Assembly: GCA_900113995.1 (NCBI GenBank)
Contig: FORK01000001.1
Location: forward strand, 1-64,000
Length of the DNA stretch: 64,000 bases
Direction of reading: 5' to 3'
DNA from: Ruminococcaceae bacterium D5
GTDB lineage: Bacteria > Bacillota > Clostridia > Oscillospirales > Ruminococcaceae
Position 1 is the stretch's first letter. Every line of letters starts with the position of its first letter. Under the pieces are notes generated by a model. It did no database searches. It was not told the origin of the DNA and worked only from the letters and a program-made list of their open reading frames with translations. The translations under genes and the position numbers were made by a program. This document shows positions 41,761 to 52,623 of the stretch, in pieces.

Positions 41761-42789
41761 ATGTTTTCTTTTTCGAAGGATATCGGCATGGATCTCGGCA
41801 CCGCGAACACCCTTGTGTTCATGAAAGGGAAGGGCATCATCCTGCGGGAACCGTCGGTCGTGGCGGTTGACACCCGCAAGGACGAGGTGCTCTACGTCGG
41901 GCAGGAGGCCAAAGAGGTCATCGGCAAGACCCCCGGTTCAATCGTTGCGATGCGCCCCCTCAAAGACGGGGTCATCGCCGACTTCGACATCACCGCGAAC
42001 ATGATGCAGCGGTTCATCAAGAAGGTCTGCGGCAGCTCGATCTTTTCCCATCCCAACATCATTATCTGCATTCCGTCCGGGGTCACCGACGTCGAGCGCC
42101 GCGCCGTCCGCGAGGCGGCCGTGGCAGCCGGCGGCCGGCGGGTTTCGATCATCGAGGAGCCGATGGCCGCGGCAATCGGCGCGGGCCTGCCTGTAGCCGA
42201 GGCGACCGGCAGCATGGTCGTGGATATCGGCGGCGGCACCAGCGAGGTCGCTGTGATCTCGCTGGGCGGCATCGTCACCGCCCGCTCGGTGCGGATCGGC
42301 GGCGATTCCTTTGACTCCGCCATCATCCAGTATATCAAGCGCAAATACAACCTGCTGATTGGCGAACGCACTGCCGAGCAGATCAAGATCGAAATTGGAT
42401 CGGCCTATCCCTTTGAAAATGAGGAGCCGCGCGAAATCAAGGGCCGCAACCTTGTCGACGGTCTGCCCAAGAGCATCACTATCGAGCCTTATGAGATCCG
42501 GGAGGCGCTCGCCGACTCGATCTCCCAGGTGCTCGACGCGATCAAGACCACCCTCGAGCGGACTCCGCCCGAGCTGGCCGCCGATATCATCGACCACGGC
42601 ATTACCCTGACCGGCGGCGGCGCGCTGCTGCGCGGGCTCGACGCCCTTGTTTCGAAGGAAACGGGCATCAACGTCCACATCGCCGAAAATCCGCTCGACT
42701 GCGTGGCCGTCGGCACCGGCCGCGTTCTTGAGGATATCGAACGGCTGCGGGACGTCCTGACAACCGGGGATGACTCCAAGCCGCGGTAA
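41761..42789 (+). CDS. mreB: Rod-shape actin homologue MreB
   Basis: A 342-residue actin-fold protein. The phosphate-1 loop is DLGTANTLVF, phosphate-2 is VVDIGGGTSEVAVISLGG, and the adenosine motif is LTGGGALLRG. The N-terminus FSFSKDIG is the membrane-contact type. It guides lateral wall synthesis through MreC/MreD and PBP2, encoded downstream in the usual order. Ribosome site TAGGAGGAACC. Confidence 0.96.
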   Translation: MFSFSKDIGMDLGTANTLVFMKGKGIILREPSVVAVDTRKDEVLYVGQEAKEVIGKTPGSIVAMRPLKDGVIADFDITANMMQRFIKKVCGSSIFSHPNIIICIPSGVTDVERRAVREAAVAAGGRRVSIIEEPMAAAIGAGLPVAEATGSMVVDIGGGTSEVAVISLGGIVTARSVRIGGDSFDSAIIQYIKRKYNLLIGERTAEQIKIEIGSAYPFENEEPREIKGRNLVDGLPKSITIEPYEIREALADSISQVLDAIKTTLERTPPELAADIIDHGITLTGGGALLRGLDALVSKETGINVHIAENPLDCVAVGTGRVLEDIERLRDVLTTGDDSKPR

Positions 42790-42901
42790 GCAGGGAAACT
42801 AACCGTACAGAACATGCCGGGGCCCGAGGCCGTTTGGATGGCAGGGCCCCGCTTTTGCATCCAGACGGCGGAGCCTCCGCCTTTCAGGAGAGGGGTGCCA
42901 T

Positions 42902-43759
42902 ATGGGCGATTTTTTTAAGGGAACCCGCTTCAAAATCCTTGCGCTGATCCTCGCGCTGGTCCTCGCGTTTACCCTGCGGGCGGCCTATTCCGGCACCGCC
43001 GTTCCGATGATCAGCCAGCTCACCGCATGGCTGATGACTCCCCTGCAGCGGGCGAGCGCCGGAATCTCCTATGCGGTGAGCGACGCGGCGGCCGGCCTTT
43101 TTTCGGGCCGGCGGCTGGCGCAGGAAAATGAATCCCTGCGGAATGAAAATGCCGCCCTGCGTTCGATGCTCGTCGAATACGAGCGGGCAAAATCCGAAAA
43201 CGAACAGCTCAAGGAATATCTGCAGATTCGGGATAAGAATCCCGATTTTGATTTCGAGCCGGCGATGGTCGTCGGGAGGGACACCGCCTCCCGCTTTTAT
43301 TCCTTCACCATCGATAAGGGAAGCAACGACGGAATCAGCGTCAATGATCCTGTCATCACCGAAGAGGGGCTGGTCGGCCTCGTGTCGGAGGTCGGCTTCA
43401 CCTATTCCAAGGTGCTGACCATCCTCGATGTGGCGATTCAGGTCGGCGCGATGGACAGCGTCACCCGCGAGATCGGGGTGACCTCTGGAGAGCTTCCGCT
43501 TGCCGAACAGGGGATGCTTCTGCTCTCCTACCTGCCGCGCGAGTCTCAGGCCCAGCCGGGGGATATCATCGCGACCACCGGAATCGGCGGGGTGTTTCCC
43601 CGGGATATTGTGATCGGCTCCATCAGCGAGCTGCGCCCCGACAGCAAGGGGCTTTCCCTCAACGCGGTCATCGAACCGCCTGCCGACCTGCGCGCGGTTC
43701 GGGATGTTCTGGTCGTTAAGAGCTTCGAGGGGCAGGCCGCCCCCGAATCAACCCGGTGA
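42902..43759 (+). CDS. mreC: Rod-shape protein MreC
   Basis: A 285-residue bitopic protein: TM helix at about residues 11-28, a coiled coil at about 68-103 (ENESLRNENAALRSMLVEYE), then two beta-barrel domains with SRFYSFTIDKGSNDGI and GLVGLVSEVG. It scaffolds the elongasome on the outer face of the membrane. AGGAGAGGGGTGCC precedes the ATG. Confidence 0.93.
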   Translation: MGDFFKGTRFKILALILALVLAFTLRAAYSGTAVPMISQLTAWLMTPLQRASAGISYAVSDAAAGLFSGRRLAQENESLRNENAALRSMLVEYERAKSENEQLKEYLQIRDKNPDFDFEPAMVVGRDTASRFYSFTIDKGSNDGISVNDPVITEEGLVGLVSEVGFTYSKVLTILDVAIQVGAMDSVTREIGVTSGELPLAEQGMLLLSYLPRESQAQPGDIIATTGIGGVFPRDIVIGSISELRPDSKGLSLNAVIEPPADLRAVRDVLVVKSFEGQAAPESTR

Positions 43760-43769
43760 GGAGGCAGGC

Positions 43770-44291
43770 TTGTTGGAACAGAAAACGCTGCGTCTCTTTC
43801 TCTGGAAAAATTTTATCTACACCCTGCTGATCCTGCTGGCCTATCTGCTGCAGGAAACGCCCGCCCTCTTCCCCGCGGCGCTGCGCCCTGTGCTGGTCAT
43901 CTCGATGGTGACGGCCATCGCGATGAACGAGGGGGAGTTTTCCGGCGGGCTGTTCGGGTTGTTCGGGGGGCTGCTCTGCGACACCGCCGTTTTTCACATT
44001 TTCGGGGCCGCGTCGATTTTCTTTCTGGTCCTCGGGTGCGGCTGCGGCCTGCTGATTATCTACCTGATTCAGCCCACTGTCAGGAGCGCCTTTCTCCTCT
44101 CGGGCAGCTTTGCGCTGATCTACGGGCTGGCCGCCCATTATCTCATTTACGGCATGTGGGGCTATGAGGGTGCGGCCCGTCTGCTGTTCACCCGAACCTT
44201 CCCATCCGCCGTATCAACCGCCGTTTTCGGGATGGGCTGCTTCTGGCTGGTTTGGAAAATTCGTCTCGCCTTTGAGGATGCCGCCCGCTGA
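43770..44291 (+). CDS. mreD: Rod-shape protein MreD
   Basis: A 173-residue protein with five to six membrane helices, in the mreD position between mreC and the PBP2 gene. The likely start is the TTG at 43770, with GAGGAGG 6 bases upstream and 10 bases after the mreC stop; the frame has no nearby ATG. The loop NEGEFSGGLFGLFGGLLCD fits MreD. It completes the elongasome membrane complex. Confidence 0.88.
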   Translation: MLEQKTLRLFLWKNFIYTLLILLAYLLQETPALFPAALRPVLVISMVTAIAMNEGEFSGGLFGLFGGLLCDTAVFHIFGAASIFFLVLGCGCGLLIIYLIQPTVRSAFLLSGSFALIYGLAAHYLIYGMWGYEGAARLLFTRTFPSAVSTAVFGMGCFWLVWKIRLAFEDAAR

Positions 44292-44357
44292 TTTTCCTCG
44301 CACGGATCGCGGGAATTGTCTTCGGATATGTTACAGGAAAGGAGCTGACCCCTCGGA

Positions 44358-46436
44358 ATGAAAATTGACCGCGACCGCCTGCGGCTCATCCTGCTGGGGG
44401 CCTTTTTCTGGGCAGTGCTTGGCGTTTTTACCTTTCGGCTGGTGCAGATTCAGATTGTGGACGGTTCCTATTACCTCGCCCAGCAGCAGAAGGGCAGCAG
44501 CCGCACGCAGGTCATCAAGGCGGCCCGCGGGGAAATCCTCGACCGCAACGGCAGCCCCTTCTCCTACAATGAGCCCTGCTACAACATCCTGTTCGACCGT
44601 GCGCTCACCTCCTCCGACGCGGACAACGAGACGATTCTGCGGCTGATCCGGCTGCTGCGCGAGTCGGGCGAGTCGTGGGTCGACAACCTTCCGCTGGTGA
44701 TTGAGGGGAATGTTCCCACCTTTTCGGGTGATGACACCGCCGTCAGCCGTCTTCGGGAGCATCTCGAAACCAACACCTACGCCCTTGCGCCCGATGTTTT
44801 TTACTGGCTGTGCGAGCGTTACAGCCTGCAGGATTATTCCATGCAGGACGCGCGGGATATCGGCGCGGTCCGCTATGAAATGGAGCGCAAGGGATATTCG
44901 CTCTCAACCCGCTACACCTTTGCCGAGGATGTCTCGCTCGAAACCGCCATCTACCTGCGGCAGATCGTCCACACCCTGCCGGGAGTGGACGTGGCCGAAA
45001 CCGCCAAGCGCGCCTACCGGGACGGCGGACTGGCGCCGCACATTGTCGGCCGGGTCGGGGCGATCTTTGCCGACGAGCTGGAGGGATACCTCAGCCAGGA
45101 CAAGGGCTACACCCGCGAGGATCTCGTCGGCAAGGAGGGAATTGAGCGGACCTTTGAATCAACGCTGCGCGGCACCGACGGCGTGCGCCGCATCGATCTT
45201 GACGCCTCCTACCATGTGATCGGCATCGAGGAGGAGCGCCCCGCCATCCCTGGGAATTCGGTGGTGCTGACGCTGGATAAGGAGATTCAGCGCACCGCCG
45301 CCGAGGCGCTCGAGGCCGAGATCAGGCTGCTCAACGAGACGGCTCCCGCCGGGGAAGGCCGGGAGGCCAACGCCGGGGCGGTCGTGGCGATTGATATCAA
45401 AAGCTCCGAGCTGCTTGCAGCCGTCACTTATCCTTCCTACAATCTCGAAACCTATTCGGCCGACTACGCCAGCAATGCCGCTGACCCGCTCTATCCCTTT
45501 CTGAACCGGGCTTTTTCAGGAATCTATGCCCCCGGCTCCTGCTTTAAGCCGGTGACCGGCATCGCCGGGCTGGCCGAGGGGGTCATCACTCCGGAAACCC
45601 GGGTCAACTGCCAGCACATCTACACCTTCTATGCGCCGGGTTATCAGCCCACCTGCCTCGGCTGGCACGGTCTTTTTACCGTCACCGATGCGCTGCGCCA
45701 CTCCTGCAACATCTTTTTCTACGACACCGGACGGCAGCTCGGCATTGCCAAGCTGAATGAATACGCCCGGGCATTGGGACTTGGCTCCCCCACCGGCATC
45801 GAGCTTTCAGAGGCTTCCGGCACCCAGTGCAACCCGGACACCCCCTTTCCCGGAGACGCACTACAGGCCGCCATCGGACAGCTCGACAACGGCTACACGC
45901 CGCTCCAACTCGCCAACTACTGCGCCACTATCGCGCGGCGCGGCGTCCGCACCCGGCTCAAGCTGGTGAAATCCGTCTCCTCCTACTATGACTGGACCGA
46001 CGTGATGGAAGCGCCGGAATCTGAGGTTCTCAGCGATCTCGGACTTCCGAAAAGCCTTTACGACCCGATCTTCGAGGGCATGATTCAGGCGACCCACGAC
46101 CCGCGCGGCACCGCCTACAGCCGGCTGGGGAATTATCCGCTGACAGTGGCCTCTAAAACCGGCACCCCGCAGACCCGCGAATTCCCCAACTCGACCTTCA
46201 TCTGCTTCGCCCCTGCCGAGGATCCCCAGATCGCCATCGCGGTGGTCATCGAAAAGGGGTGGCACGGCTATACCGGCGCGCCGGTCGCACGCAAGGTGCT
46301 GGATGCTTATTTCTTCCCCGGCCAGGGAAAAGAAACCGAAGACGGGGCCTCCGCCGGGAGCGAATCTTCCGCCGAAACGGCATCTTCGCCCGACGGTCAG
46401 CCGGCCGGCGCTCCCTCTTCTGTGCCGGCCGGGTAG
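44358..46436 (+). CDS. mrdA: Penicillin-binding protein 2 (elongation transpeptidase)
   Basis: A 692-residue class B PBP. A single N-terminal TM (about 8-28) and the pedestal/dimerisation domain (AARGEILDRNG) are followed by the transpeptidase domain. Catalytic motifs are SCFK in YAPGSCFKPV, SCN in RHSCNIFFYD, and KTG in VASKTGTPQ. The C-terminal ~40 residues are a Ser/Ala/Pro-rich tail. It cross-links lateral wall peptidoglycan with RodA, which is not in the window. Follows mreBCD as usual. Confidence 0.92.
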   Translation: MKIDRDRLRLILLGAFFWAVLGVFTFRLVQIQIVDGSYYLAQQQKGSSRTQVIKAARGEILDRNGSPFSYNEPCYNILFDRALTSSDADNETILRLIRLLRESGESWVDNLPLVIEGNVPTFSGDDTAVSRLREHLETNTYALAPDVFYWLCERYSLQDYSMQDARDIGAVRYEMERKGYSLSTRYTFAEDVSLETAIYLRQIVHTLPGVDVAETAKRAYRDGGLAPHIVGRVGAIFADELEGYLSQDKGYTREDLVGKEGIERTFESTLRGTDGVRRIDLDASYHVIGIEEERPAIPGNSVVLTLDKEIQRTAAEALEAEIRLLNETAPAGEGREANAGAVVAIDIKSSELLAAVTYPSYNLETYSADYASNAADPLYPFLNRAFSGIYAPGSCFKPVTGIAGLAEGVITPETRVNCQHIYTFYAPGYQPTCLGWHGLFTVTDALRHSCNIFFYDTGRQLGIAKLNEYARALGLGSPTGIELSEASGTQCNPDTPFPGDALQAAIGQLDNGYTPLQLANYCATIARRGVRTRLKLVKSVSSYYDWTDVMEAPESEVLSDLGLPKSLYDPIFEGMIQATHDPRGTAYSRLGNYPLTVASKTGTPQTREFPNSTFICFAPAEDPQIAIAVVIEKGWHGYTGAPVARKVLDAYFFPGQGKETEDGASAGSESSAETASSPDGQPAGAPSSVPAG

Positions 46437-46535
46437 CAGGCGGGCCGCCGCATTGAAATTTTCTCAGAAATTTGCGAAGTTCTATCTGTTCAAGCTGGAT
46501 TTTTTGTGTTAAACTTGACAGAAAGGGGTCATCCG

Positions 46536-47270
46536 ATGCCGAAAATTTTGTTAGTAACCTCTGGAAAGGGAGGCACCGGGAAAACCACCGTCTCGATGCT
46601 GCTCGCCCATGCGCTCTGCCGGCGTGACCGCAATGTTCTGCTGATCGAGCTGGACAGCGGCCTGCGCGGCCTTGATCTGCTGCTGGGCGTTTCCGACCGG
46701 GTGGTATACGACCTCTCCGATTACCTCTGCGGACGCTGCAAGCCGGTCAAAGCGGTCACTGTCTGCGATGTGCCGAAGGGCAATCTGCATCTGATCGCCG
46801 CACCATCCGACCGGTATTTCGTTCCCGATCCCAACGCGCTGGCTTCTCTGCTCAGAGGGATGAGCAGCTGCTATGACGAGCTGATTCTTGACACTGCCGC
46901 CGGATTGGGGCGCGGATTTGACGTTGCAGCTTCGCTCTGCACCTCTGCTCTGGTGGTCACAACACCCGACCCGGTTTCGGTTCGGGACGCTGCCAAGGCG
47001 GTTTCCATGCTTCAGCGCACCCCGCCCCGCCTGATCGTCAACAAATTTTCCACCCGGCAGCTCTCCGCCGATCTGCCCGATCTCGATTCGATCATCGATA
47101 CGGTGGGCGCACAGCTCATTTCTGTGATTCCCGAGGACCCCGCCCTCCCGCAAGCCGGAGCGCGCGGCGTCCTTCCCCCCGCTTCTTCCCCCGCGATGGG
47201 GGAAATCGAGGACCTCGCACGCCGGCTGCTCGGCGAACGGGTCCTTCTCAACACCGGCCGGCTACGGTAA
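46536..47270 (+). CDS. minD: MinD/ParA-family ATPase
   Basis: A 244-residue deviant Walker ATPase with [10 protein letters not shown] (signature Lys at the start), [12 protein letters not shown] (MinD-type switch) and LDTAAGLG. Compared with typical MinD (~265 aa) the C-terminus is short and lacks a clear amphipathic membrane-targeting helix. minC and minE are not adjacent, although position in the mre-PBP2 block is typical of min genes. It may be a MinD paralogue. AGAAAGGGG precedes the ATG. Confidence 0.78.
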   Translation: MPKILLVTSGKGGTGKTTVSMLLAHALCRRDRNVLLIELDSGLRGLDLLLGVSDRVVYDLSDYLCGRCKPVKAVTVCDVPKGNLHLIAAPSDRYFVPDPNALASLLRGMSSCYDELILDTAAGLGRGFDVAASLCTSALVVTTPDPVSVRDAAKAVSMLQRTPPRLIVNKFSTRQLSADLPDLDSIIDTVGAQLISVIPEDPALPQAGARGVLPPASSPAMGEIEDLARRLLGERVLLNTGRLR

Positions 47271-47301
47271 GCGGACCGTTCGACATAAAGGAGGAGTTTT
47301 C

Positions 47302-47706
47302 TTGAACATCGCTTTGATCGCGCACGATTCCAAAAAGGAACTGATGGTCCAGTTCTGTATCGCCTACAGCGGCATCCTCAGCCAGCACAACATCTGTGCG
47401 ACGGGGACGACCGGCAAGCTCGTGGCCGAGGCTACCGGGCTTCGTATCTTCCGCTTTCTTTCGGGCGAGCAGGGAGGGGACCAGCAGATCGCAGCGCGCA
47501 TCGCCTGCAATGAAATCGATCTGCTGCTCTTTTTGCGCGATCCCTTGACCATGAAGGCCGGCGAACCGGACGAAGCAAACCTGATCCGTCTCTGCGACGT
47601 CCACTCGATTCCCGTCGCAACCAATATTGCCACTGCCGAGGCTCTGATTCATGCGCTCGAAAAGGGCGACCTTGACTGGAGAAATATCGTAAACCCAAAG
47701 CGCTGA
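47302..47706 (+). CDS. mgsA: Methylglyoxal synthase
   Basis: A 134-residue enzyme converting dihydroxyacetone phosphate to methylglyoxal and phosphate. Motifs are [12 protein letters not shown] at the N-terminus, TGTTGKL, the catalytic Asp region [14 protein letters not shown], and FLRDPL. Ribosome site AAAGGAGG. Its last ~17 codons lie inside unit 1 of a 59-bp tandem repeat that continues downstream, so the C-terminus ([13 protein letters not shown]) is the source of the duplication. Confidence 0.95.
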   Translation: MNIALIAHDSKKELMVQFCIAYSGILSQHNICATGTTGKLVAEATGLRIFRFLSGEQGGDQQIAARIACNEIDLLLFLRDPLTMKAGEPDEANLIRLCDVHSIPVATNIATAEALIHALEKGDLDWRNIVNPKR

Positions 47707-47879
47707 CCCACGCGCCCGAAAAGGGCGGCCCCGGCCAGAGAAATATCGTAAGCCCGAGGCGCCGACCCACGCGCCCGAAAAGGGCGGCCTTGACTGGAGA
47801 AATATCGTAAACCCAAAGCGCCGACCCACGCGCCCGAAAAGGGCGGCCCCGACCGGAGAAATATCGTAAACCCGAGGCG
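47653..47879 (+). repeat. 59-bp tandem repeat, ~3.8 copies, derived from the mgsA 3' end
   Basis: Units start at 47653, 47712, 47771 and 47830, each GCGCYCGAAAAGGGCG... with exact 59-base spacing. Unit 1 encodes the mgsA C-terminus and stop codon; units 2-4 lie between mgsA and the aspS leader. Units 1 and 3 are nearest to each other, as are 2 and 4. In all units CGCC(C)GAAAAGGGCG can form a short hairpin. Confidence 0.92.
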
Positions 47880-47939
47880 AAGCATAGAGCTTCGAAACTG
47901 CGTGATGATCGTACGCGGCCTGTTTTGGGCCGCTTGGAC

Positions 47940-48215
47940 TCCCGCATTGAACGGCTGCGACGCGAAAGCAGTAAGCCGCAGATCTGCGCCCACAGAGAAG
48001 GGGGCCATGCCGCCGTACGGCGGCATGGCTGCAAGCCCCCGGCGCGGTCCGGCCGAAGGACATTCGCAGAGCCGGGGGTGCAAAACGCCCTCCGACCGCC
48101 CCGCGTTAAGGGGTCAATGAGTGGAAAGGCCCGTCCTTTCCAGAACAAGGGTGGCACCGCGCGGAGGATTCTCCCCGCCCCTTCTGAAAATTGAGGGGCG
48201 GGGTGTTTTGTTTTC
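47940..48215 (+). promoter_or_regulatory. T-box leader of aspS (tRNA-Asp sensing)
   Basis: A T-box riboswitch. The Stem I S-turn has AGTA at 47970-47973 and GAA followed by specifier GAC at 48059-48061, matching Asp. The T-box sequence AACAAGGGTGGCACCGCG is at 48145-48162, and a terminator with arms CCCCGCCCC/GGGGCGGGG plus a T-run is at about 48172-48215. Uncharged tRNA-Asp should favour the antiterminator and turn on aspS. The 5' boundary is approximate, and no clear promoter was seen between the tandem repeats and Stem I. Confidence 0.88.
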
Positions 48216-48301
48216 CCCGGCTCCGCGCGTTTTTCGCCGCATCCAAAATGCTGCGGCGTGACGATACAAAACCAGAAACAGTTCAAAGGAGCGAATAGAA
48301 A

Positions 48302-50089
<1,788 letters not shown>

Positions 50090-50110
50090 GTTTTCCGGCC
50101 GCCCGGCGGC

Positions 50111-50152
50111 AGAGAGGCCGTCCCGTCAACCGGCGGGACGGCCTCTCTTTTC
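50111..50152. terminator. Terminator of aspS
   Basis: AGAGAGGCCGTCCCG pairs with CGGGACGGCCTCTCT, followed by TTTTC. It overlaps the 3' end of the convergent Cys-rich gene. Confidence 0.85.
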
Positions 50153-50314
50153 TTCGCTGCCGGATGTCCGGCGCTTTTCTCCGGGATGGCAGATCTCCCG
50201 GTTGCCGCAGGTTGCACAGCCGCGGCCGCAGCCGCGCTTGGTCCGCTGCTCGGTCCGGCAGACCAGCAGTACCGCCGGCACTGTGACCAGCAGCAAAAAG
50301 ATCGTAATGGTCAT
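50126..50314 (-). CDS. Small Cys-rich membrane protein (FeoB-associated type)
   Basis: A 62-residue protein with one N-terminal TM helix (ITIFLLLVTVPAVLLVC) and a cytoplasmic cysteine cluster CGRGCATCGNREIC, then a basic tail. This matches the FeoB-associated Cys-rich membrane proteins that normally follow feoB. No feo gene is in the window, so it may be an orphan. GGAGGGG precedes the ATG. The stop lies within the aspS terminator hairpin. Confidence 0.75.
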   Translation of the reverse strand: MTITIFLLLVTVPAVLLVCRTEQRTKRGCGRGCATCGNREICHPGEKRRTSGSEEKRGRPAG

Positions 50315-50388
50315 GGACGCCCCTCCAAATCAAGAATCATTATTCTTATTATAGTGATTCCAGCGGATGTTGTCCATCGCCGGCATGG

Positions 50389-50423
50389 AAAAATCCCGGC
50401 ACGCCGCGCAGACGTACCGGGAT
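50389..50423 (-). terminator. Terminator of the PRK06851-like gene
   Basis: On the minus strand ATCCCGG pairs with CCGGGAT across a 17-nt GC-rich loop, followed by T5. Confidence 0.65.
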
Positions 50424-50439
50424 GCAGAATTTAGGGCAT

Positions 50440-51507
50440 TCAGCCCTCCGGAAGTTCCGCGCAGAGACGGGCGCAGAAAAGCTCAAATCGCTCGTGACAA
50501 AACGCCCGGGCATAAAGCTGCTCGATCCGGTCGGCCTCCTCGCGCGCGAGAGCGAGTGTTTCTTTTGCAAGGAGGGTCATCTGTTTTGCCGCTTTGCGGT
50601 GGAAGGCGATGCGGCTTTTGCAGGCGGCGAGAATCTCCCGGTCGGTGAAGCGGCGGGCGTTGATCACCCGCTGCGGATTCTTCACCGCCGGAAGCCTCTC
50701 ATTGACGGTGAAAAAGCCCAGTGAGAGATCGGGGAAGATCAGCTGCTCGAGCCGCTCATAAGGGGAAAAGGGGCTGTAGCCGCAGAGCATCCGTTGTGCC
50801 CGCTCGCCGCCCCGGCGGCGCAGCGCGGCGAGCAGATGCGACGCCGAGGGACCGATTTCATCCTCAAGCAGCACCACCCGCCCGAGCGATTCCATTGCGT
50901 CGGCGGCCGGCCCGCAGGCGTGGTCGGTGGTGGAAAGCAGGCAGACCGCCTCCTGAGCGTCCCCATGCGGCCGGGAAAACTCCTGCGCGGCGATCCGGTC
51001 GGCCTGCCGCTCGATCTTAGCCCGGTCGGTTGCCTCGTTCGCCATCCGGAAGCGGTCCCCCCAAAGGGTATCCGCCGCCCCCAAATAGCGCCGCGCCTGC
51101 TCGAGCAGCCGGGTATTCTCTTTGTCCGCCGCGATCAGATCGCGGCGCAGCGCGGCAAGCTCCTGCTCATCCCAGCAGTCTCCGAGCCAGACAACCCGCT
51201 CCACCGCGCCGGGATAACGCGGCTCGATCGGGTGGGGCCCGGCGGCGTCGATGACCGAAAATCCATCCCAGAAAGCCGCTTCAAGCAGCATGGGCGCCAA
51301 AGGATCGAGAACCCGGCAGACCTGCTTTCCGGACTCTTCGGCGGTCTCGGCGAGACGCACGATCAGCGCCGATCTTTTGGCGCGTGTTCCCCCCTTGAGC
51401 AGCCAGACCCGCGGGAAACGGTCCGGATCAGCAAGCAGCGACAGCCGTGAAACAAACCCCAGCGGGGTCTGGGCGCTGAGAAAGAAACGCGGCGGGTATT
51501 GGTTCAT
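50440..51507 (-). CDS. PRK06851-like ATPase-family protein with degenerate P-loop
   Basis: A 355-residue protein resembling the PRK06851 group of Clostridia/Bacilli: a RecA/P-loop-like N-terminal half and a second, related half. Where a Walker A (GGPGTGKS) is expected it reads LKGGTRAKRSALI, so the invariant GK[ST] is missing. The second half reads LLSTTDHACGPAADAM. It may have lost ATP binding, or belong to a divergent branch. The ATG at 51507 or the GTG at 51510 can start; GAGGAGG lies 7-10 bases upstream. Role unknown. Confidence 0.65.
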   Translation of the reverse strand: MNQYPPRFFLSAQTPLGFVSRLSLLADPDRFPRVWLLKGGTRAKRSALIVRLAETAEESGKQVCRVLDPLAPMLLEAAFWDGFSVIDAAGPHPIEPRYPGAVERVVWLGDCWDEQELAALRRDLIAADKENTRLLEQARRYLGAADTLWGDRFRMANEATDRAKIERQADRIAAQEFSRPHGDAQEAVCLLSTTDHACGPAADAMESLGRVVLLEDEIGPSASHLLAALRRRGGERAQRMLCGYSPFSPYERLEQLIFPDLSLGFFTVNERLPAVKNPQRVINARRFTDREILAACKSRIAFHRKAAKQMTLLAKETLALAREEADRIEQLYARAFCHERFELFCARLCAELPEG

Positions 51508-51600
51508 CACCGAAAAACCTCCTCAAACAATCTGTTTCATGTTATTCCAATCCGGCACAAAATGCCACAACAGGAAACGGATTGATGGAACGGGAGGCAT

Positions 51601-52470
51601 TTATTCCAAGATTTTTCCGAGTTTGGGATAGGCCGAGAGGGCGCTGCGGTAAAAGACCTGTTCCCAATGGGCGGCCGGGACGCAGGAAGCGATCAGAGCG
51701 ATATAGTGTTCGAGGCTGACCAGCGGCCAGTCGGTACCGAACATCACCCGATCCCACTTCTCGGCAAAGGCGAGCCAGCCTGAAAGCTCCGAAACATAGT
51801 GGGAAAAACGGCCGCGGAAATCCGCCGTCTCGGGCCGTCCCACCGCCAGCCCCGAAAGGTCGGTGTAAACATTGGGATTCTTGGCCACCACCTCGGCGGC
51901 GTCGGCCATCCACGGGCTGCCGAAATGGCAGATCACCAGCCGCAGCTTTGGATAAGCCACCGCCACCTCGTCGATCGCCAGCGGATGGGCGAAGCGCAGC
52001 CGCCCGGTGCTGCTCGCAGTGTCCCCGGTGTGATAGGCAACCGTCAGATCAAATTCCCGTGCCAGCTCATAGACGGGGGTGTAGATCGGGTCGTAGGCAA
52101 AATACGGCTTGTAGCCAAGGTAGATCTTAAACCCCATGCAGTTCGGGCAGGCGAGCACCCGGCGGTAATCGGCAAGGGTCCGTTCCAGCCGCCCCGGTTT
52201 CAGCCCCTCGGGATCGACCCCGATGCAGAAGCAGACCTGCGGGGGATACCGGTAATGATCCGGGTCCGGCTCCCCGGCGAGGTTGAAAAGTCCCGCCCGG
52301 CAGGGGTCTTCATCGAGCCGTCCGGTTCCCATGACGACACAGCCCGCAACCTCGAGCCGCTCAAATTCCCGCAGCAGGGACGACAGATCGTTCTTCGGAC
52401 CGCCCTGCTCCCCGAGCTGGTCAAACTTTTCGTTTTTATTGAGATGCAGATGCGCGTCTATGATCTTCAC
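51601..52470 (-). CDS. Amidohydrolase (TIM-barrel metal-dependent hydrolase)
   Basis: A 289-residue amidohydrolase_2-type protein. The N-terminal metal motif is DAHLHLN, with later metal ligands in AYHTGD and VICHFG. A C-terminal GTDWPL carries the catalytic Asp. The substrate is unknown; relatives include decarboxylases and lactonases. The start is a GTG at 52470 with GGGGAGG 8 bases upstream; no ATG fits. It is divergent from the DUF815 ATPase gene. Confidence 0.82.
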   Translation of the reverse strand: MKIIDAHLHLNKNEKFDQLGEQGGPKNDLSSLLREFERLEVAGCVVMGTGRLDEDPCRAGLFNLAGEPDPDHYRYPPQVCFCIGVDPEGLKPGRLERTLADYRRVLACPNCMGFKIYLGYKPYFAYDPIYTPVYELAREFDLTVAYHTGDTASSTGRLRFAHPLAIDEVAVAYPKLRLVICHFGSPWMADAAEVVAKNPNVYTDLSGLAVGRPETADFRGRFSHYVSELSGWLAFAEKWDRVMFGTDWPLVSLEHYIALIASCVPAAHWEQVFYRSALSAYPKLGKILE

Positions 52471-52547
52471 AACAAAGCCTCCCCTGCCTATTTGTATAAT
52501 ATCTACAGAATACCATGGAATTTTCAGAAAAGAAAGCCCCAAATCTT

Positions 52548-52576
52548 TTGACAGCCACTGTGAAGTGCGATAGAAT
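52548..52576 (+). promoter_or_regulatory. Promoter of the DUF815 ATPase gene
   Basis: TTGACA, a 17-bp spacer, TAGAAT, about 48 bases before the start codon. Confidence 0.75.
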
Positions 52577-52623
52577 AAAATAAAAGGAGTTCCCAAATTC
52601 CACATCGAAAGGTGGCTTTCTTG

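Noticed and set aside
47653-47879. CRISPR array
   Set aside because: The 59-bp units abut directly with no variable spacers and derive from mgsA coding sequence.
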